Part shown: positions 27,217-35,262 of the stretch, piece by piece
Layout of the letters: each line of letters starts with the position of its first letter
How positions within the stretch are numbered: position 1 is the first letter of the stretch
NCBI GenBank assembly: GCA_965116195.1
Contig: OZ220491.1
Location: forward strand, 372,001 to 436,000
Source: Aldehydirespirator sp965116195
GTDB lineage: Bacteria > Actinomycetota > Acidimicrobiia > Acidimicrobiales > Aldehydirespiratoraceae
Reading direction: 5' to 3'
DNA length: 64,000 bases
Program-made: the position numbers and the translations under genes
Notes under the pieces: model-generated
The model's input: the letters and a program-made list of their open reading frames with translations, nothing else
Database searches by the model: none
What the model was told of the DNA's origin: nothing

Positions 27217-28107
27217 GGGCGACGGCGACACCGTCGCTATGTCAGCTCGCAGATCAGCCTGTGGCTGTTGTTGCTGCCGGTTGCGCTGGTGGTGGTGGCC
27301 CAACTTGCCTTGTTGATCTGGACCGCGTTCTTGTCCTCCCAGGACTGGGTACTGACCCAGACCCAGCAGTCCAAGGGCTGGATAGGAGGCCAGAACTTCT
27401 CCGAGGTCTGGAATGACCCGGTGTTCTGGCGCTCGGCAAGAAACACGGCCGTCATCACCGGCGTATCGGTGCCGATCCAGTTGGTATTGGGGATCACCCT
27501 TGCCTACGCGACTCTGGAAGTGACGGCGGAACGCTGGATCCGGACGGCACTGTTGGCACCGATGATCATCGCTCCGGTGGCGGTGGGGATTGTGTGGCGG
27601 CTAATGCTCAACGTCCAAGCCGGCCCCATCAACTCTTTCATACTGGATCCGATCGGGATTGACGGGCCGGTCTGGTTGGGTGAGCCTCGCTGGGCGGTGA
27701 TCTCGGTGATCATTGTTGAGGTCTGGGAGTGGACACCATTTGTGCTGCTGCTGGCGGCGGCTGGTCTCACTGCCATCCCCGAAGAGTTGCGTGAAGCGGC
27801 TCGGGTTGACGGTGCCTCGGCGTGGCAACGAATTCGCCACGTTGAACTGCCCGTGCTGAGGCCGATTATTCTCATCATCGTGTTGTTTCGTACGCTCGAG
27901 TCGTTGATGAGCCTTGACGTGATCATCTCGCTGACCCGTGGCGGCCCGGGTTTTTCAACTTTCACGTTGCCCTATTACATCTATTCTCTAGGTCTGCGCA
28001 CCTTTGATCTGGGGCGGGCATCAGCCGCTTCACTGATGTTCATGGTGATAGCTGTGGTGATGTCAACTGCGATCGTAAGAGCACAACTGAAAGCGACAAC
28101 CACATGA
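27184..28107 (+). CDS. ABC sugar-type permease (MalF/UgpA-like)
   Basis: A 307-residue inner-membrane permease with six predicted membrane segments. The EAA cytoplasmic loop that contacts the ATPase is clear: EELREAARVDGASAWQRIRH near residues 200-219, followed by the PVLRPIILIIV helix. It pairs with the next gene, which begins inside its stop codon (ATGA). Together with the binding protein at 22767 it forms a CUT1-type importer lacking its own ATPase gene. Confidence 0.9.
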   Translation: MKPLVSSVETPGRRRHRRYVSSQISLWLLLLPVALVVVAQLALLIWTAFLSSQDWVLTQTQQSKGWIGGQNFSEVWNDPVFWRSARNTAVITGVSVPIQLVLGITLAYATLEVTAERWIRTALLAPMIIAPVAVGIVWRLMLNVQAGPINSFILDPIGIDGPVWLGEPRWAVISVIIVEVWEWTPFVLLLAAAGLTAIPEELREAARVDGASAWQRIRHVELPVLRPIILIIVLFRTLESLMSLDVIISLTRGGPGFSTFTLPYYIYSLGLRTFDLGRASAASLMFMVIAVVMSTAIVRAQLKATTT

Positions 28108-29123
28108 CGGTTACCACAGGTTCCTCAACCCCCTCCGGTTCCACGGCTGGGTCGCCTCCGTCGGTCACCTCTGGTGTCTCAACCCCTTCCGGTTCTTCAA
28201 GTCCCGCCGGTTTGGCTGCCTCTGGTGTTTTGGCTGGGTCGCCTCCGTCGGTCACCTCCGGTGCTTTGTCTGGGCGGGCCGCGCCAAAGCCAGCCAGACG
28301 ACATGTTGCGACCTGGGCTCGGGTGGTGGTCATCGTAGGAGCTTTGCTGTGGGCGTTGATCCCTCTCGCGTTCTTGTTCATGACCAGCATCAAGCCCGCG
28401 GACTCGTTCTTGGAGATACCACCTCGGTTGTTTCCGCGCTCGTTGACTCTCGACAACTTCCGTGAGGCATTTGACACCTTTGAGGCTTTGCGAGTGTCGC
28501 GCAACAGCCTTGTGGTGACATCAGCAGTCACGGTTATATCGGTGTTGTTCGGGGTGCCGGGCGGTTACGCGCTGCATCGATTGAAGATCTCGCCGAAGTT
28601 GGTGTCGTTTTTCATAGCGCTGTTGTTGTTCGTCCGGTTCTACCCACGCATCGCTGCGATTGTCCCCTGGTTTTTGAGCATCCGTGAGATTGATCAACTC
28701 GACACGCGGTTGGCGATCGTGTTGGGGCATATCGGCTTCACTGTTCCGCTCGCCACTTGGTTGATGCATACGGCCTTTCGCCAACTGCCTCCCGAATTTG
28801 ATGAAGCGGCGAGGATTGACGGAGCCAATGTGTGGCAACGGCTTACCCGTGTGCAGATCCCCCTGGCTGTGCCCGCGATTGCGTCGGCGGCGGTGCTGAG
28901 CGCATTTTTGTCTTGGAACGAGTTTCTCGTGGCATCCAGCACGACGCGAGAATCCGCCAAGGTACTGTCGATCACCACAGCCGGTTTCATCACCGACAAG
29001 GGCGTTCTCTGGGGTCCGATGGCGGCCGTCGCGATTCTGATCATCGTGCCACCTCTGATCTTTGCTCTTTCCGCGCAGAAGTACGTGGTACGCGGCTTGA
29101 CAGGAGGAGGTTTGAAAGGATGA
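28104..29123 (+). CDS. ABC sugar-type permease (MalG/UgpE-like) with repeat-expanded N-terminus
   Basis: A 339-residue partner permease. Membrane segments start near residue 70; the EAA loop reads DEAARIDGANVWQRLTRVQI near 232-251. The first 60 residues are a low-complexity Ser/Pro/Gly tail made by duplication: gctgggtcgcctccgtcggt at 28146 recurs at 28233, 87 bp (29 codons) apart, giving AGSPPSVTSG twice. MalG-type proteins normally lack this tail. It overlaps the previous permease by ATGA and ends in an ATGA junction that has itself been duplicated. Confidence 0.9.
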   Translation: MTVTTGSSTPSGSTAGSPPSVTSGVSTPSGSSSPAGLAASGVLAGSPPSVTSGALSGRAAPKPARRHVATWARVVVIVGALLWALIPLAFLFMTSIKPADSFLEIPPRLFPRSLTLDNFREAFDTFEALRVSRNSLVVTSAVTVISVLFGVPGGYALHRLKISPKLVSFFIALLLFVRFYPRIAAIVPWFLSIREIDQLDTRLAIVLGHIGFTVPLATWLMHTAFRQLPPEFDEAARIDGANVWQRLTRVQIPLAVPAIASAAVLSAFLSWNEFLVASSTTRESAKVLSITTAGFITDKGVLWGPMAAVAILIIVPPLIFALSAQKYVVRGLTGGGLKG

Positions 29124-29270
29124 TCCGAACAAGTTACGCCGTTGGTTCTGGTCGTGTGGGCGGAGCAGTAGTCGTGAGGAGGGTTTGAGACAATGAGCCA
29201 AGCAAGTCACGCCGTTGGTTCTGATCGCGGCGAACTGGGTCAATGGTCGGGGGAGGATTTCACAAGATGA
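29120..29270 (+). repeat. tandemly duplicated gene junction with coupled mini-ORFs
   Basis: Three related starts occur: ATGATCCGAACAAGTTACGC at 29120 (overlapping the permease stop), ATGAGCCAAGCAAGTCACGC at 29193 and ATGAGCCAAACCAACCACCG at 29267 (the real gene). Spacings are 73 and 74 bp. The first mini-ORF stops 4 bp before the second start; the second ends in ATGA on the real start. Confidence 0.75.
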
Positions 29271-30523
29271 GCCAAACCAACCACCGGCGGCTTCGGTCAA
29301 GCGCGACCCCCATGTGTCGCGACGGCAGCGAGTTGTCGTTGAAAGAGCGGCTTTGCCCCGACTGTCAGACCACACCCAAGTTCGCGTACCAAGACGGTCC
29401 TCTGATTGTTGATGGTGCCGTCGGTATTGACCGCTACCAGAACCTGCTTCCGTTGGTCTACAACGACGACCTGCCCCCGATTGATCTGCCTGCGGGCGGA
29501 ACACCGCTGCTGTCGGTACCGGCGGTAACTGGCGATGTGCGGATCTGGGTGAAGGACGAAACCCGCAACAGCACCGGCTCTCACAAGGATCGCCAACTCG
29601 CCATCGCAATGCGCCACGCACGTGCCGCGGGTTACACAACAAGCCTCATCGTGTCGGCGGGGAGCACCGGCCTGTCACATGCTGCCTACGCTGCACGTTG
29701 CGGGATAACCAGTTTGGTGCTCATGAGTGGAGAGCACCCGATGTTCCGAATGGCACCGATCAACCTGTATGGCTCGCAGGTGATCACGGTTGACCAACAG
29801 GTTGATGAACTGATCGAGCATGCCGAAGAGGTGGCGCGTGAACTCGGGCTCTACCACTCGACAACCGGTATTACGTTCAACTCGTATCAGGCCGAAGGTC
29901 CGAAGTCGCTTGCCTTTGAAATCTATGAAGAACTCGGTCACGCTCCCGAAGCCGTTGTGGTTGCTGTGGGAGGAGGCGGAACCCTGCGAGCGATCTATGA
30001 CGGGTTCATCCAACTGCGAGCCCGAGGGTTGGTTGATCGTGTACCCAGGATGGTGGGGGTCGTTCCCAAGGCCTGGAACTCTCTTGAGGTTGCCTACCAG
30101 ACCGGCGTGACTCTTCAACAAGATGTGCCCTTTATCGACCCGGGTGCCGCCCAGGGTGACGCGATCCTGTCGAAGCTGGCCCATGCCAAACCTCCGGATG
30201 CCGAGGCTGCGCTGTTTGCGATCCGTGAGAGCGAGGGCACCGTGTTGACGATCTCCGACGAGGATGCCGTGGCAGCAACCAGATGGCTGGCGGGACGAAG
30301 CGGGGTGCTGGTGGAACCGGCCAGTGGTAGCGCCGTGGCCGGCCTTCGCAAGTTTCTCCCGGAGGTTTCTGCCGGGGGTGACATCGTGGTGCTGGCTACT
30401 GGTTCGGGCTACCGGGAACTGTCGCTTTTGACAACACTTGTTGACGTAGCCGGCAAACCCATCGCCGCTGCTGATCTGACCGCAGCGGTTGACCGCATCA
30501 CCAGCAGGCAAACGGCGACATGA
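29267..30523 (+). CDS. threonine synthase-like PLP-dependent enzyme
   Basis: A 418-residue fold-type II PLP enzyme. The PLP lysine lies in NSTGSHKDRQ (about residues 110-119), the phosphate-binding segment is VAVGGGGTLR near 235, and ATGSGYREL lies near the C-terminus. An N-terminal C-P-D-C pair with upstream Cys suggests a small zinc ribbon as in several threonine synthases. Context (RidA, RraA-like, SDR) suggests beta-elimination or replacement on an amino acid rather than threonine biosynthesis, with RidA clearing the enamine product; this is inference. The start follows gggagg and the ATGA of an upstream mini-ORF. Confidence 0.8.
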   Translation: MSQTNHRRLRSSATPMCRDGSELSLKERLCPDCQTTPKFAYQDGPLIVDGAVGIDRYQNLLPLVYNDDLPPIDLPAGGTPLLSVPAVTGDVRIWVKDETRNSTGSHKDRQLAIAMRHARAAGYTTSLIVSAGSTGLSHAAYAARCGITSLVLMSGEHPMFRMAPINLYGSQVITVDQQVDELIEHAEEVARELGLYHSTTGITFNSYQAEGPKSLAFEIYEELGHAPEAVVVAVGGGGTLRAIYDGFIQLRARGLVDRVPRMVGVVPKAWNSLEVAYQTGVTLQQDVPFIDPGAAQGDAILSKLAHAKPPDAEAALFAIRESEGTVLTISDEDAVAATRWLAGRSGVLVEPASGSAVAGLRKFLPEVSAGGDIVVLATGSGYRELSLLTTLVDVAGKPIAAADLTAAVDRITSRQTAT

Positions 30524-30771
30524 CCGGATGTGTTTCGTCACGGAGCACCGTCGTCAGGTGGGTTTGTCCCTACCAGCGTCGCCAATACTGCAAGGTTGTA
30601 GGGGAGCGGGCATTTCACAACTCGCCGTCTCTTGGGAGGTCGTCAACTGTGGCCGGCGGTACCTCGTCGCTGAGCACCGTCGTCATCGGCCAGGCTCGCC
30701 AGTGCAGCACGGTTGCATGGGAGGGGGCGTTTGCATGGAAGGAGGCGTTTGCATGGGAGAGGGCATTGTGA
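30520..30771 (+). repeat. 83-codon bridging ORF built from junction repeats
   Basis: This ORF starts in the PLP-enzyme stop (ATGA at 30520) and ends in the RraA start (GTGA at 30768), 248 bp later (2 modulo 3). Its first codons (atgaccggatgtgtttcgtc) echo the RraA start (gtgaccggtcatgcctcgtc). Inside it agcaccgtcgtca recurs at 30544 and 30673, and gcgtttgcatgg twice near 30727-30754. It may be translated, but its codons look like duplicated debris. Confidence 0.6.
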
Positions 30772-31442
30772 CCGGTCATGCCTCGTCGTCGGATGGGGTC
30801 GTTCTTGACCAGATCCGCCCATACCTCACGGCTGCGGTGGTTGCCGACGCGTTGGACGGGGCCGGATGGCGCAACCAGTGTCTCTCGCCGGCGATCGCAC
30901 CTCTTGACCCGGATATGCGAGTCGTGGGTCGTGCCTTCCCCGTGTTGGTCACCGTTGCCACCGAGGTACCTGAGACCCCCTACGCTGGGCTGCTGCGTGC
31001 CCTTGATGACCTCGGCGGTGACCACATCTATGTGATACCCACCGGTGGCGACCTGCGGGCGGCGATGTGGGGCGAGCTTGTGGCCACCTCGGCCCGGGCC
31101 CGTGGCGCGGTCGGTGCGATCACCGATGGTGCCATCCGCGACACCAGACAACTCTCCGAGCTTGGCTTCCCGACCTTCGCTGTTGCGAACACTCCCCGTG
31201 ACATCAATGGTCGTTTCGACGTGATTGACCACCAGGTGCCCGTCGAGATCAGCGGCATCATTGTCCATCCGGACGACCTGATCGTTGCGGATCGTGACGG
31301 TGTTGTCATAGTCCCGTCCGAGGCGGAGGAAGCCGTGATTTCTGCTGCTCTTGCCAAGGCCATGACCGAAAACACCGTCCGGGACGAGCTTGCGGCAGGA
31401 ACGCTCCCTTCTGAGGCCTTTGCTCGCCATGGTGTCCTTTGA
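30768..31442 (+). CDS. RraA-like / HMG-CHA aldolase-family protein
   Basis: A 224-residue RraA-like protein. The family includes 4-hydroxy-4-methyl-2-oxoglutarate aldolases and proteins once called RNase E regulators. Features are VVADALDGAG near residues 25-34, GDLRAAMWGE near 96-105, the metal-site GAITDGAIRDTRQL near 116-129, and DLIVADRDGVVIVP near 171-184. GTG 30768 is chosen because the protein then has the family length and the start overlaps the bridging ORF stop. In this locus it may act as an aldolase on a keto acid. Confidence 0.8.
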   Translation: MTGHASSSDGVVLDQIRPYLTAAVVADALDGAGWRNQCLSPAIAPLDPDMRVVGRAFPVLVTVATEVPETPYAGLLRALDDLGGDHIYVIPTGGDLRAAMWGELVATSARARGAVGAITDGAIRDTRQLSELGFPTFAVANTPRDINGRFDVIDHQVPVEISGIIVHPDDLIVADRDGVVIVPSEAEEAVISAALAKAMTENTVRDELAAGTLPSEAFARHGVL

Positions 31443-31623
31443 TGATGCTGCCGTCTGTAGCTTGCATTCGCCATGGCGTTCGGGCGTGGCGTTCAGTGAT
31501 GGTGGTTTCTTCTGGAGCCTTTGTTGGACGCTCATGGGCAGCCGGGCAATACCATCTCCACAAATCACACCGACCAACCGACCAAACCGACCAAACAATC
31601 CAAGAGAAAGCGAGGACACCGCA

Positions 31624-32010
31624 GTGACCCGTATAGCAACCACAACCAATGCCGCCCCACCTCCAGCAGGGCCCTATTCCCAGGCCATTCGCAGCGGGGA
31701 GTTGGTGGCGCTGGCCGGCCAGGGTGGGTTTGACCCACAGACCAAGGAACTCGCTGGCCCCGACTTCGCCGCCGAAGCGCACCGCACGTTCCAGAACCTG
31801 ATGGCGGTACTTGAGGAGGCAGGCTGCGGGCCGGAGTCAATCATCCGAATGGGTGTGTACCTGACCGACCCGGAGTTGTTCCAGGAGATGAACAGCATCT
31901 ACGAGCAGTACGTGGTCAAGCCGTATCCAGCACGAACGACCATCTACGTCACATTGCCCGGCAACATGCGCATCGAAGTTGACGCACTCGCAGTATCCAG
32001 ACAAACCTGA
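31624..32010 (+). CDS. RidA-family (YjgF/YER057c/UK114) enamine deaminase
   Basis: A 128-residue RidA protein. Family hallmarks are GPYSQAIRSGELVALAGQGG near residues 16-35, the ICON-type segment with GCGPESIIRMGVYLTD near 70-85, and PARTTIYVTLPGNMRIEVDA at the C-terminus, where the Arg binds the substrate carboxylate and Glu assists hydrolysis. RidA hydrolyses reactive enamine/imine intermediates such as 2-aminoacrylate made by PLP enzymes, which fits the PLP enzyme two genes upstream. GTG 31624 gives the usual family length. Confidence 0.88.
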   Translation: MTRIATTTNAAPPPAGPYSQAIRSGELVALAGQGGFDPQTKELAGPDFAAEAHRTFQNLMAVLEEAGCGPESIIRMGVYLTDPELFQEMNSIYEQYVVKPYPARTTIYVTLPGNMRIEVDALAVSRQT

Positions 32011-32116
32011 TCAGGGTCAGCTCTCGCAAGCGACATTTGGCAGAGGGCGAGATGGTCGCGCAGTTCTGCTATCGCAACTTGATTGCCGACAAGGGAACGT
32101 CAAACGGAGTGAGGCC

Positions 32117-33514
32117 GTGACCGTGAAGGTGATGTCCCCGCATGGTGGCTCTGTCCAAGAGAGGCAAGCGTTGTCGGCACGCTTCGCGTCACGTCTCACC
32201 ACCAACGAGTTCTTTTGCCGCAAGACCGTTTCCTATCAGGGTAACCGTGATGCTCCAGGCTTGCGGTGGATGAAATACAAGGAAGGGTTTTCCAGCCAAC
32301 TTGTGGCAGAACTGATCAGGCGAGAAGATCCACGTGCAGTTCTTGACCCTTTCGCAGGGATTTGCACAACGCCACTCATAGCTGCCGGGCAAGGCCGTCA
32401 GGCAACGGGGATCGAAATCATGCCTGTTGGGGTGCTGGCCGAGTCGGCTATAGCTGAAGCTGCGAACGGTCTTTTGCCGGGCGATTTTGATAAACATGCT
32501 TCAGCTCTACTACATGCAGTCAAGGCGAAGGGACCCGCATCAGGTTTCGAGTTTCCGCACGTACGGATAACCGAGGCGGCTTTTTCTCGCGAAGCAGAAA
32601 TGGAGATAGCAAACGCAAGGTGTTTCATTCAGTCGGTTGGTGATGAAGGAATGCGGTTGCTTCTGGATTTGGCGTGCATGTCCGTACTGGAGGAGGCGAG
32701 CTACACGCGCAAGGACGGTCAGTATCTCCGATGGGACCGCAGGGCCGATCGGTCGTTGCGGTCGTCAGTAGACTTGGGTCATATCCCTCCATTCTGTGAC
32801 GCTCTGGAACGTCGCCTAAGAGTGATGCGGGATGACCTTGGTGATCTCAAAAGGCAATTTGGAGGCGGGTATCCAGATTTGATCACAGGATCGTGCCTGG
32901 AATTGCTGAAAGGAATTCCGGACGGTGAATTTGACATGGTCATTACATCGCCGCCCTACGCCAACCGATATGATTACACGCGCACTTATGCTCTAGAACT
33001 GGCCTGGATGGGCTTCGATCAAGACGGTTTTTCTGCGCTTCGTCAACGGATGTTGTCCGCTACAGTGGAAAACAAGACCAAGCGGGAAAAGCTACTAGAG
33101 GACTATGGGACGAATCGAAGAGTGTTTGACCATGCAGCACAAATTTATGATGGGCAGGGTGCGGTTCAGGAAGTGCTCTACATCCTCCGAGAGAGAAAGA
33201 ATGAACTGAGCAACAAGAACGTTTTGAACCTCATTGAACAGTACTTTTTTGAAATGGCGCTTGTCGTAGCCGAACTTGGACGGATTGTTCGTCCTGGCGG
33301 AGTGGTGTTCATGGTCAACGATAATGTGCAATATCATGGTGAGGAATTGCCAGTGGATTTCATATTGGCCGATTTTGCTGAGGGTTCTGGCTTTTATTGT
33401 GACAAGATATGGAAACTCGCCAGAGGCAAGGGCAACTCCAGCCAGCAGATGGCGCGGTTCGGTCGGCGTGAATTGCGCAAATGTGTCTATAGATGGGTTC
33501 GCTATAATGGGTGA
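32117..33514 (+). CDS. orphan DNA methyltransferase (amino-methylating, TSPPY type)
   Basis: A 465-residue DNA methylase. The AdoMet motif VLDPFAGICTTPL lies near residues 73-85 and the catalytic TSPPYANRYDYTRTY near 276-290; the S-P-P-Y core points to N4-cytosine or N6-adenine modification. RPGGVVFMVND near 392 is a further conserved strand. Both GTG 32117 and ATG 32132 are plausible starts. The region is more A+T-rich than its neighbours and interrupts two transporter loci, so it was probably acquired. A downstream gene starting within its stop region is truncated at 28 codons, and a cognate restriction enzyme may have been lost. Confidence 0.75.
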   Translation: MTVKVMSPHGGSVQERQALSARFASRLTTNEFFCRKTVSYQGNRDAPGLRWMKYKEGFSSQLVAELIRREDPRAVLDPFAGICTTPLIAAGQGRQATGIEIMPVGVLAESAIAEAANGLLPGDFDKHASALLHAVKAKGPASGFEFPHVRITEAAFSREAEMEIANARCFIQSVGDEGMRLLLDLACMSVLEEASYTRKDGQYLRWDRRADRSLRSSVDLGHIPPFCDALERRLRVMRDDLGDLKRQFGGGYPDLITGSCLELLKGIPDGEFDMVITSPPYANRYDYTRTYALELAWMGFDQDGFSALRQRMLSATVENKTKREKLLEDYGTNRRVFDHAAQIYDGQGAVQEVLYILRERKNELSNKNVLNLIEQYFFEMALVVAELGRIVRPGGVVFMVNDNVQYHGEELPVDFILADFAEGSGFYCDKIWKLARGKGNSSQQMARFGRRELRKCVYRWVRYNG

Positions 33515-33593
33515 TGATAAACTCTGCTCCCAACTTTTTGCTGACTTGCTCAGCGACCGGGCTGACAGGTTTTTCATTACGCAATCCGCGTGA
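33507..33593 (+). pseudogene. truncated 5-prime end of a gene following the methyltransferase
   Basis: An ATG at 33507 overlaps the end of the methyltransferase, and 28 codons follow (MGDDKLCSQLFADLLSDRAD, then RFFITQSA) before a stop exactly where the AbiEi remnant sequence begins. The overlap suggests the start of a coupled gene, perhaps the cognate restriction enzyme, cut off by rearrangement. Confidence 0.35.
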
Positions 33594-33597
33594 TCTA

Positions 33598-33880
33598 AAT
33601 TGGCCCGCCGTCGTGAGGACTTCCGATAGTTGGCTCTTGCGCATCCGAGTCAGCATTGCCATTGCGTCGGTGGCTTGTGGAGTATCCGTGGTACGTAACG
33701 CGATCTCGAGGAGGTCCAGATCCCGCATGCAGGTCGGGTCGGGCGTAGATGCCCTTGTCGATTTGCGTGATGTCGCTGCGGTCGCGTGCGGCGTGGAGTG
33801 CGGGGTCAACCTTCCGGCCCGGCGGGTATCAGCATGGGTGGAAGGCTGTTGCGAGATCAAGCGGCGGGACTGCCGAGGCA
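33598..33880 (-). pseudogene. AbiEi-family antitoxin, decayed copy 2 with internal deletion
   Basis: Reverse-strand translation gives the same N-terminus as the remnant at 284-867 (RLISQQPSTHADTRRAG, then AARDRSD and GIYARPDL in shifted frames), followed by DLDLLEIALRT joined directly to QATDAMAMLTRMRKSQLSEV. Compared with copy 1, about 79 codons in the middle are missing, and there are a 1-bp deletion and a 1-bp insertion. The nucleotide match between the copies is strong over agatgccc-type segments. It is non-functional debris. Confidence 0.55.
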
Positions 33881-33900
33881 GTACCTGGCTCCTTGGATGG

Positions 33901-33981
33901 GTACGTAGTCACGGCATGACAATGGTGCGCAGAACTCGGTTGGTGCGCTTCCGCTTGACAGAGTGACTACGTAGTTATAAT
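33901..33981 (+). promoter_or_regulatory. promoter and paired operator of the lacI-type gene
   Basis: TTGACA (33955-33960) and TATAAT (33976-33981) lie 15 bp apart. Between them sits the palindrome ACTACGTAGT (33966-33975). Its extended form gtgactacgta faces an inverted copy tacgtagtcac at 33902-33912. The ATG at 33993 is 11 bp past the -10 box, leaving almost no leader. Autoregulation by the LacI protein is likely. Confidence 0.65.
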
Positions 33982-33992
33982 CTGTCTCAGCA

Positions 33993-35045
33993 ATGGAGAG
34001 CAAGCGCGCTGCGAGGGTGACATCCCATCACGTTGCTGCCGAGGCCGGGGTTTCGCAGGCGACGGTTGCCCGGGCCTTTTCGTCCCCCGACAAGGTTGCG
34101 CCCGTGACCCGGCAGCGGGTGCGCGATGCCGCCGCCAAGCTCGGTTATGTACCCAACGCCATAGCCCGCAGCCTCAAGTCACAACGCACCGACATCGTTG
34201 GTGCCGTCGTCCCCGCCCAGGGTGAGTACTGGCAGAACGTGCTCACCACCTTCTCCAGGCGGCTGGCTGACCAGGGCAAGCAGCTCCTGTTGTTCTCGTT
34301 CTCTGACGCTGACCATGTGGAAGAGGCCCTGGACTCCGTGCACCAGTACCGGTTGGACGGTCTGGTACTCGCCTCCTCAACCATCCGTCACCAACACCTG
34401 GTTCGCATGCGGCAGCCGAACTCACGGGTCGTGGCCTTCAACCAACCGGCCGCATCAGGACTGTTGCCGCTCGTCACCGTTGACAACGAGGCAGGTGCCC
34501 GGGACTTGGCCGAACACGTCGTCGCACAGGGAATCTGCAAGGCGACATTCGTGGGAACCGTCGCTTCCGCCTCCACCGATCAGATCCGATACCGCGGAGC
34601 CGTTACGGCCCTGGCTGACCATGGGATCGCCTGCCCCTACATGGAAGCCGGGGCATTCACCTACGACGCGGGTTACAAGGCGGCTGCGCGCATCCTGGAC
34701 CAAACAGGCACGCACATCCGGGACCAATCCGGCCATCCCGATGCGGTGATGGTGGGCAGCGACGAAGTGGCACTCGGGCTGATCGACGGTCTTCGCATCG
34801 GTGGTCTTGATGTGCCGGGTGACGTGCTGGTGACGGGTTTCGACGGTCTGCCCCAGGCTTCGTGGGCGGGATATGACCTGACAACCCTTGTGCAACCCAT
34901 TGAGGTGCTGGTCGACGAGACGCTGACCATAATCTTTGACCCCGCCACAGAAGTGGCGGATGTGACCCGGCCCGAGCGGGTTGTGCCCGGCATGCTCCGC
35001 CAGGGAAGGACAACGCGGCGAGCCAACGGGAGAGGCAATGGCTGA
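33993..35045 (+). CDS. LacI-family transcriptional regulator
   Basis: A 350-residue LacI/GalR-type repressor. The N-terminal helix-turn-helix reads VTSHHVAAEAGVSQATVARA (about residues 8-27), followed by the hinge helix LGYVPNAIARSL. The rest is a periplasmic-binding-protein-like sensor domain (LVLASS, FDGLPQASWAGYDLTTL). It heads locus B and probably responds to the transported sugar-like compound. The promoter at 33955-33981 contains a palindromic operator, and the transcript would be nearly leaderless. Its stop overlaps the first copy of a tandemly repeated gene start (35038). Confidence 0.9.
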   Translation: MESKRAARVTSHHVAAEAGVSQATVARAFSSPDKVAPVTRQRVRDAAAKLGYVPNAIARSLKSQRTDIVGAVVPAQGEYWQNVLTTFSRRLADQGKQLLLFSFSDADHVEEALDSVHQYRLDGLVLASSTIRHQHLVRMRQPNSRVVAFNQPAASGLLPLVTVDNEAGARDLAEHVVAQGICKATFVGTVASASTDQIRYRGAVTALADHGIACPYMEAGAFTYDAGYKAAARILDQTGTHIRDQSGHPDAVMVGSDEVALGLIDGLRIGGLDVPGDVLVTGFDGLPQASWAGYDLTTLVQPIEVLVDETLTIIFDPATEVADVTRPERVVPGMLRQGRTTRRANGRGNG

Positions 35046-35262
35046 GATTCTCAAGTTCGCCACCGCAGCATCAGTCGCCCGCCACTGCGCGGCGCGTGCA
35101 GGAGAGGCAATAACTGAGATTCTCAAGTTCGCCACCGCAGCATCAGTCGCCCGCCACTGCGCGGCGCGTGCCAGAGAGGCAATGGCTGAAGTCCTTGAGC
35201 ACGTGATCTGCATTGTCGGTCCCGTGTCGTGCAGTCGGCCAAGGAGCCGAGGCCATGGCTGA
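35038..35262 (+). repeat. 72-bp tandem repeats forming an ORF that bridges lacI and the HisD-family gene
   Basis: Starts resembling the HisD-family start (atggctgagattctcaag) occur at 35038, 35110 (ata for atg) and 35182, with the real one at 35255: spacings 72, 72 and 73. They form one 74-codon ORF. Its start overlaps the lacI stop by 8 bp, and its own stop overlaps the HisD-family start by the same 8 bp. Confidence 0.8.

Noticed and set aside
28521..29642. 373-codon reverse-strand ORF
   Set aside because: It lies antisense to a permease and the PLP-enzyme gene, both well supported, and its Arg/Gln/His-rich composition is that of a shadow frame.
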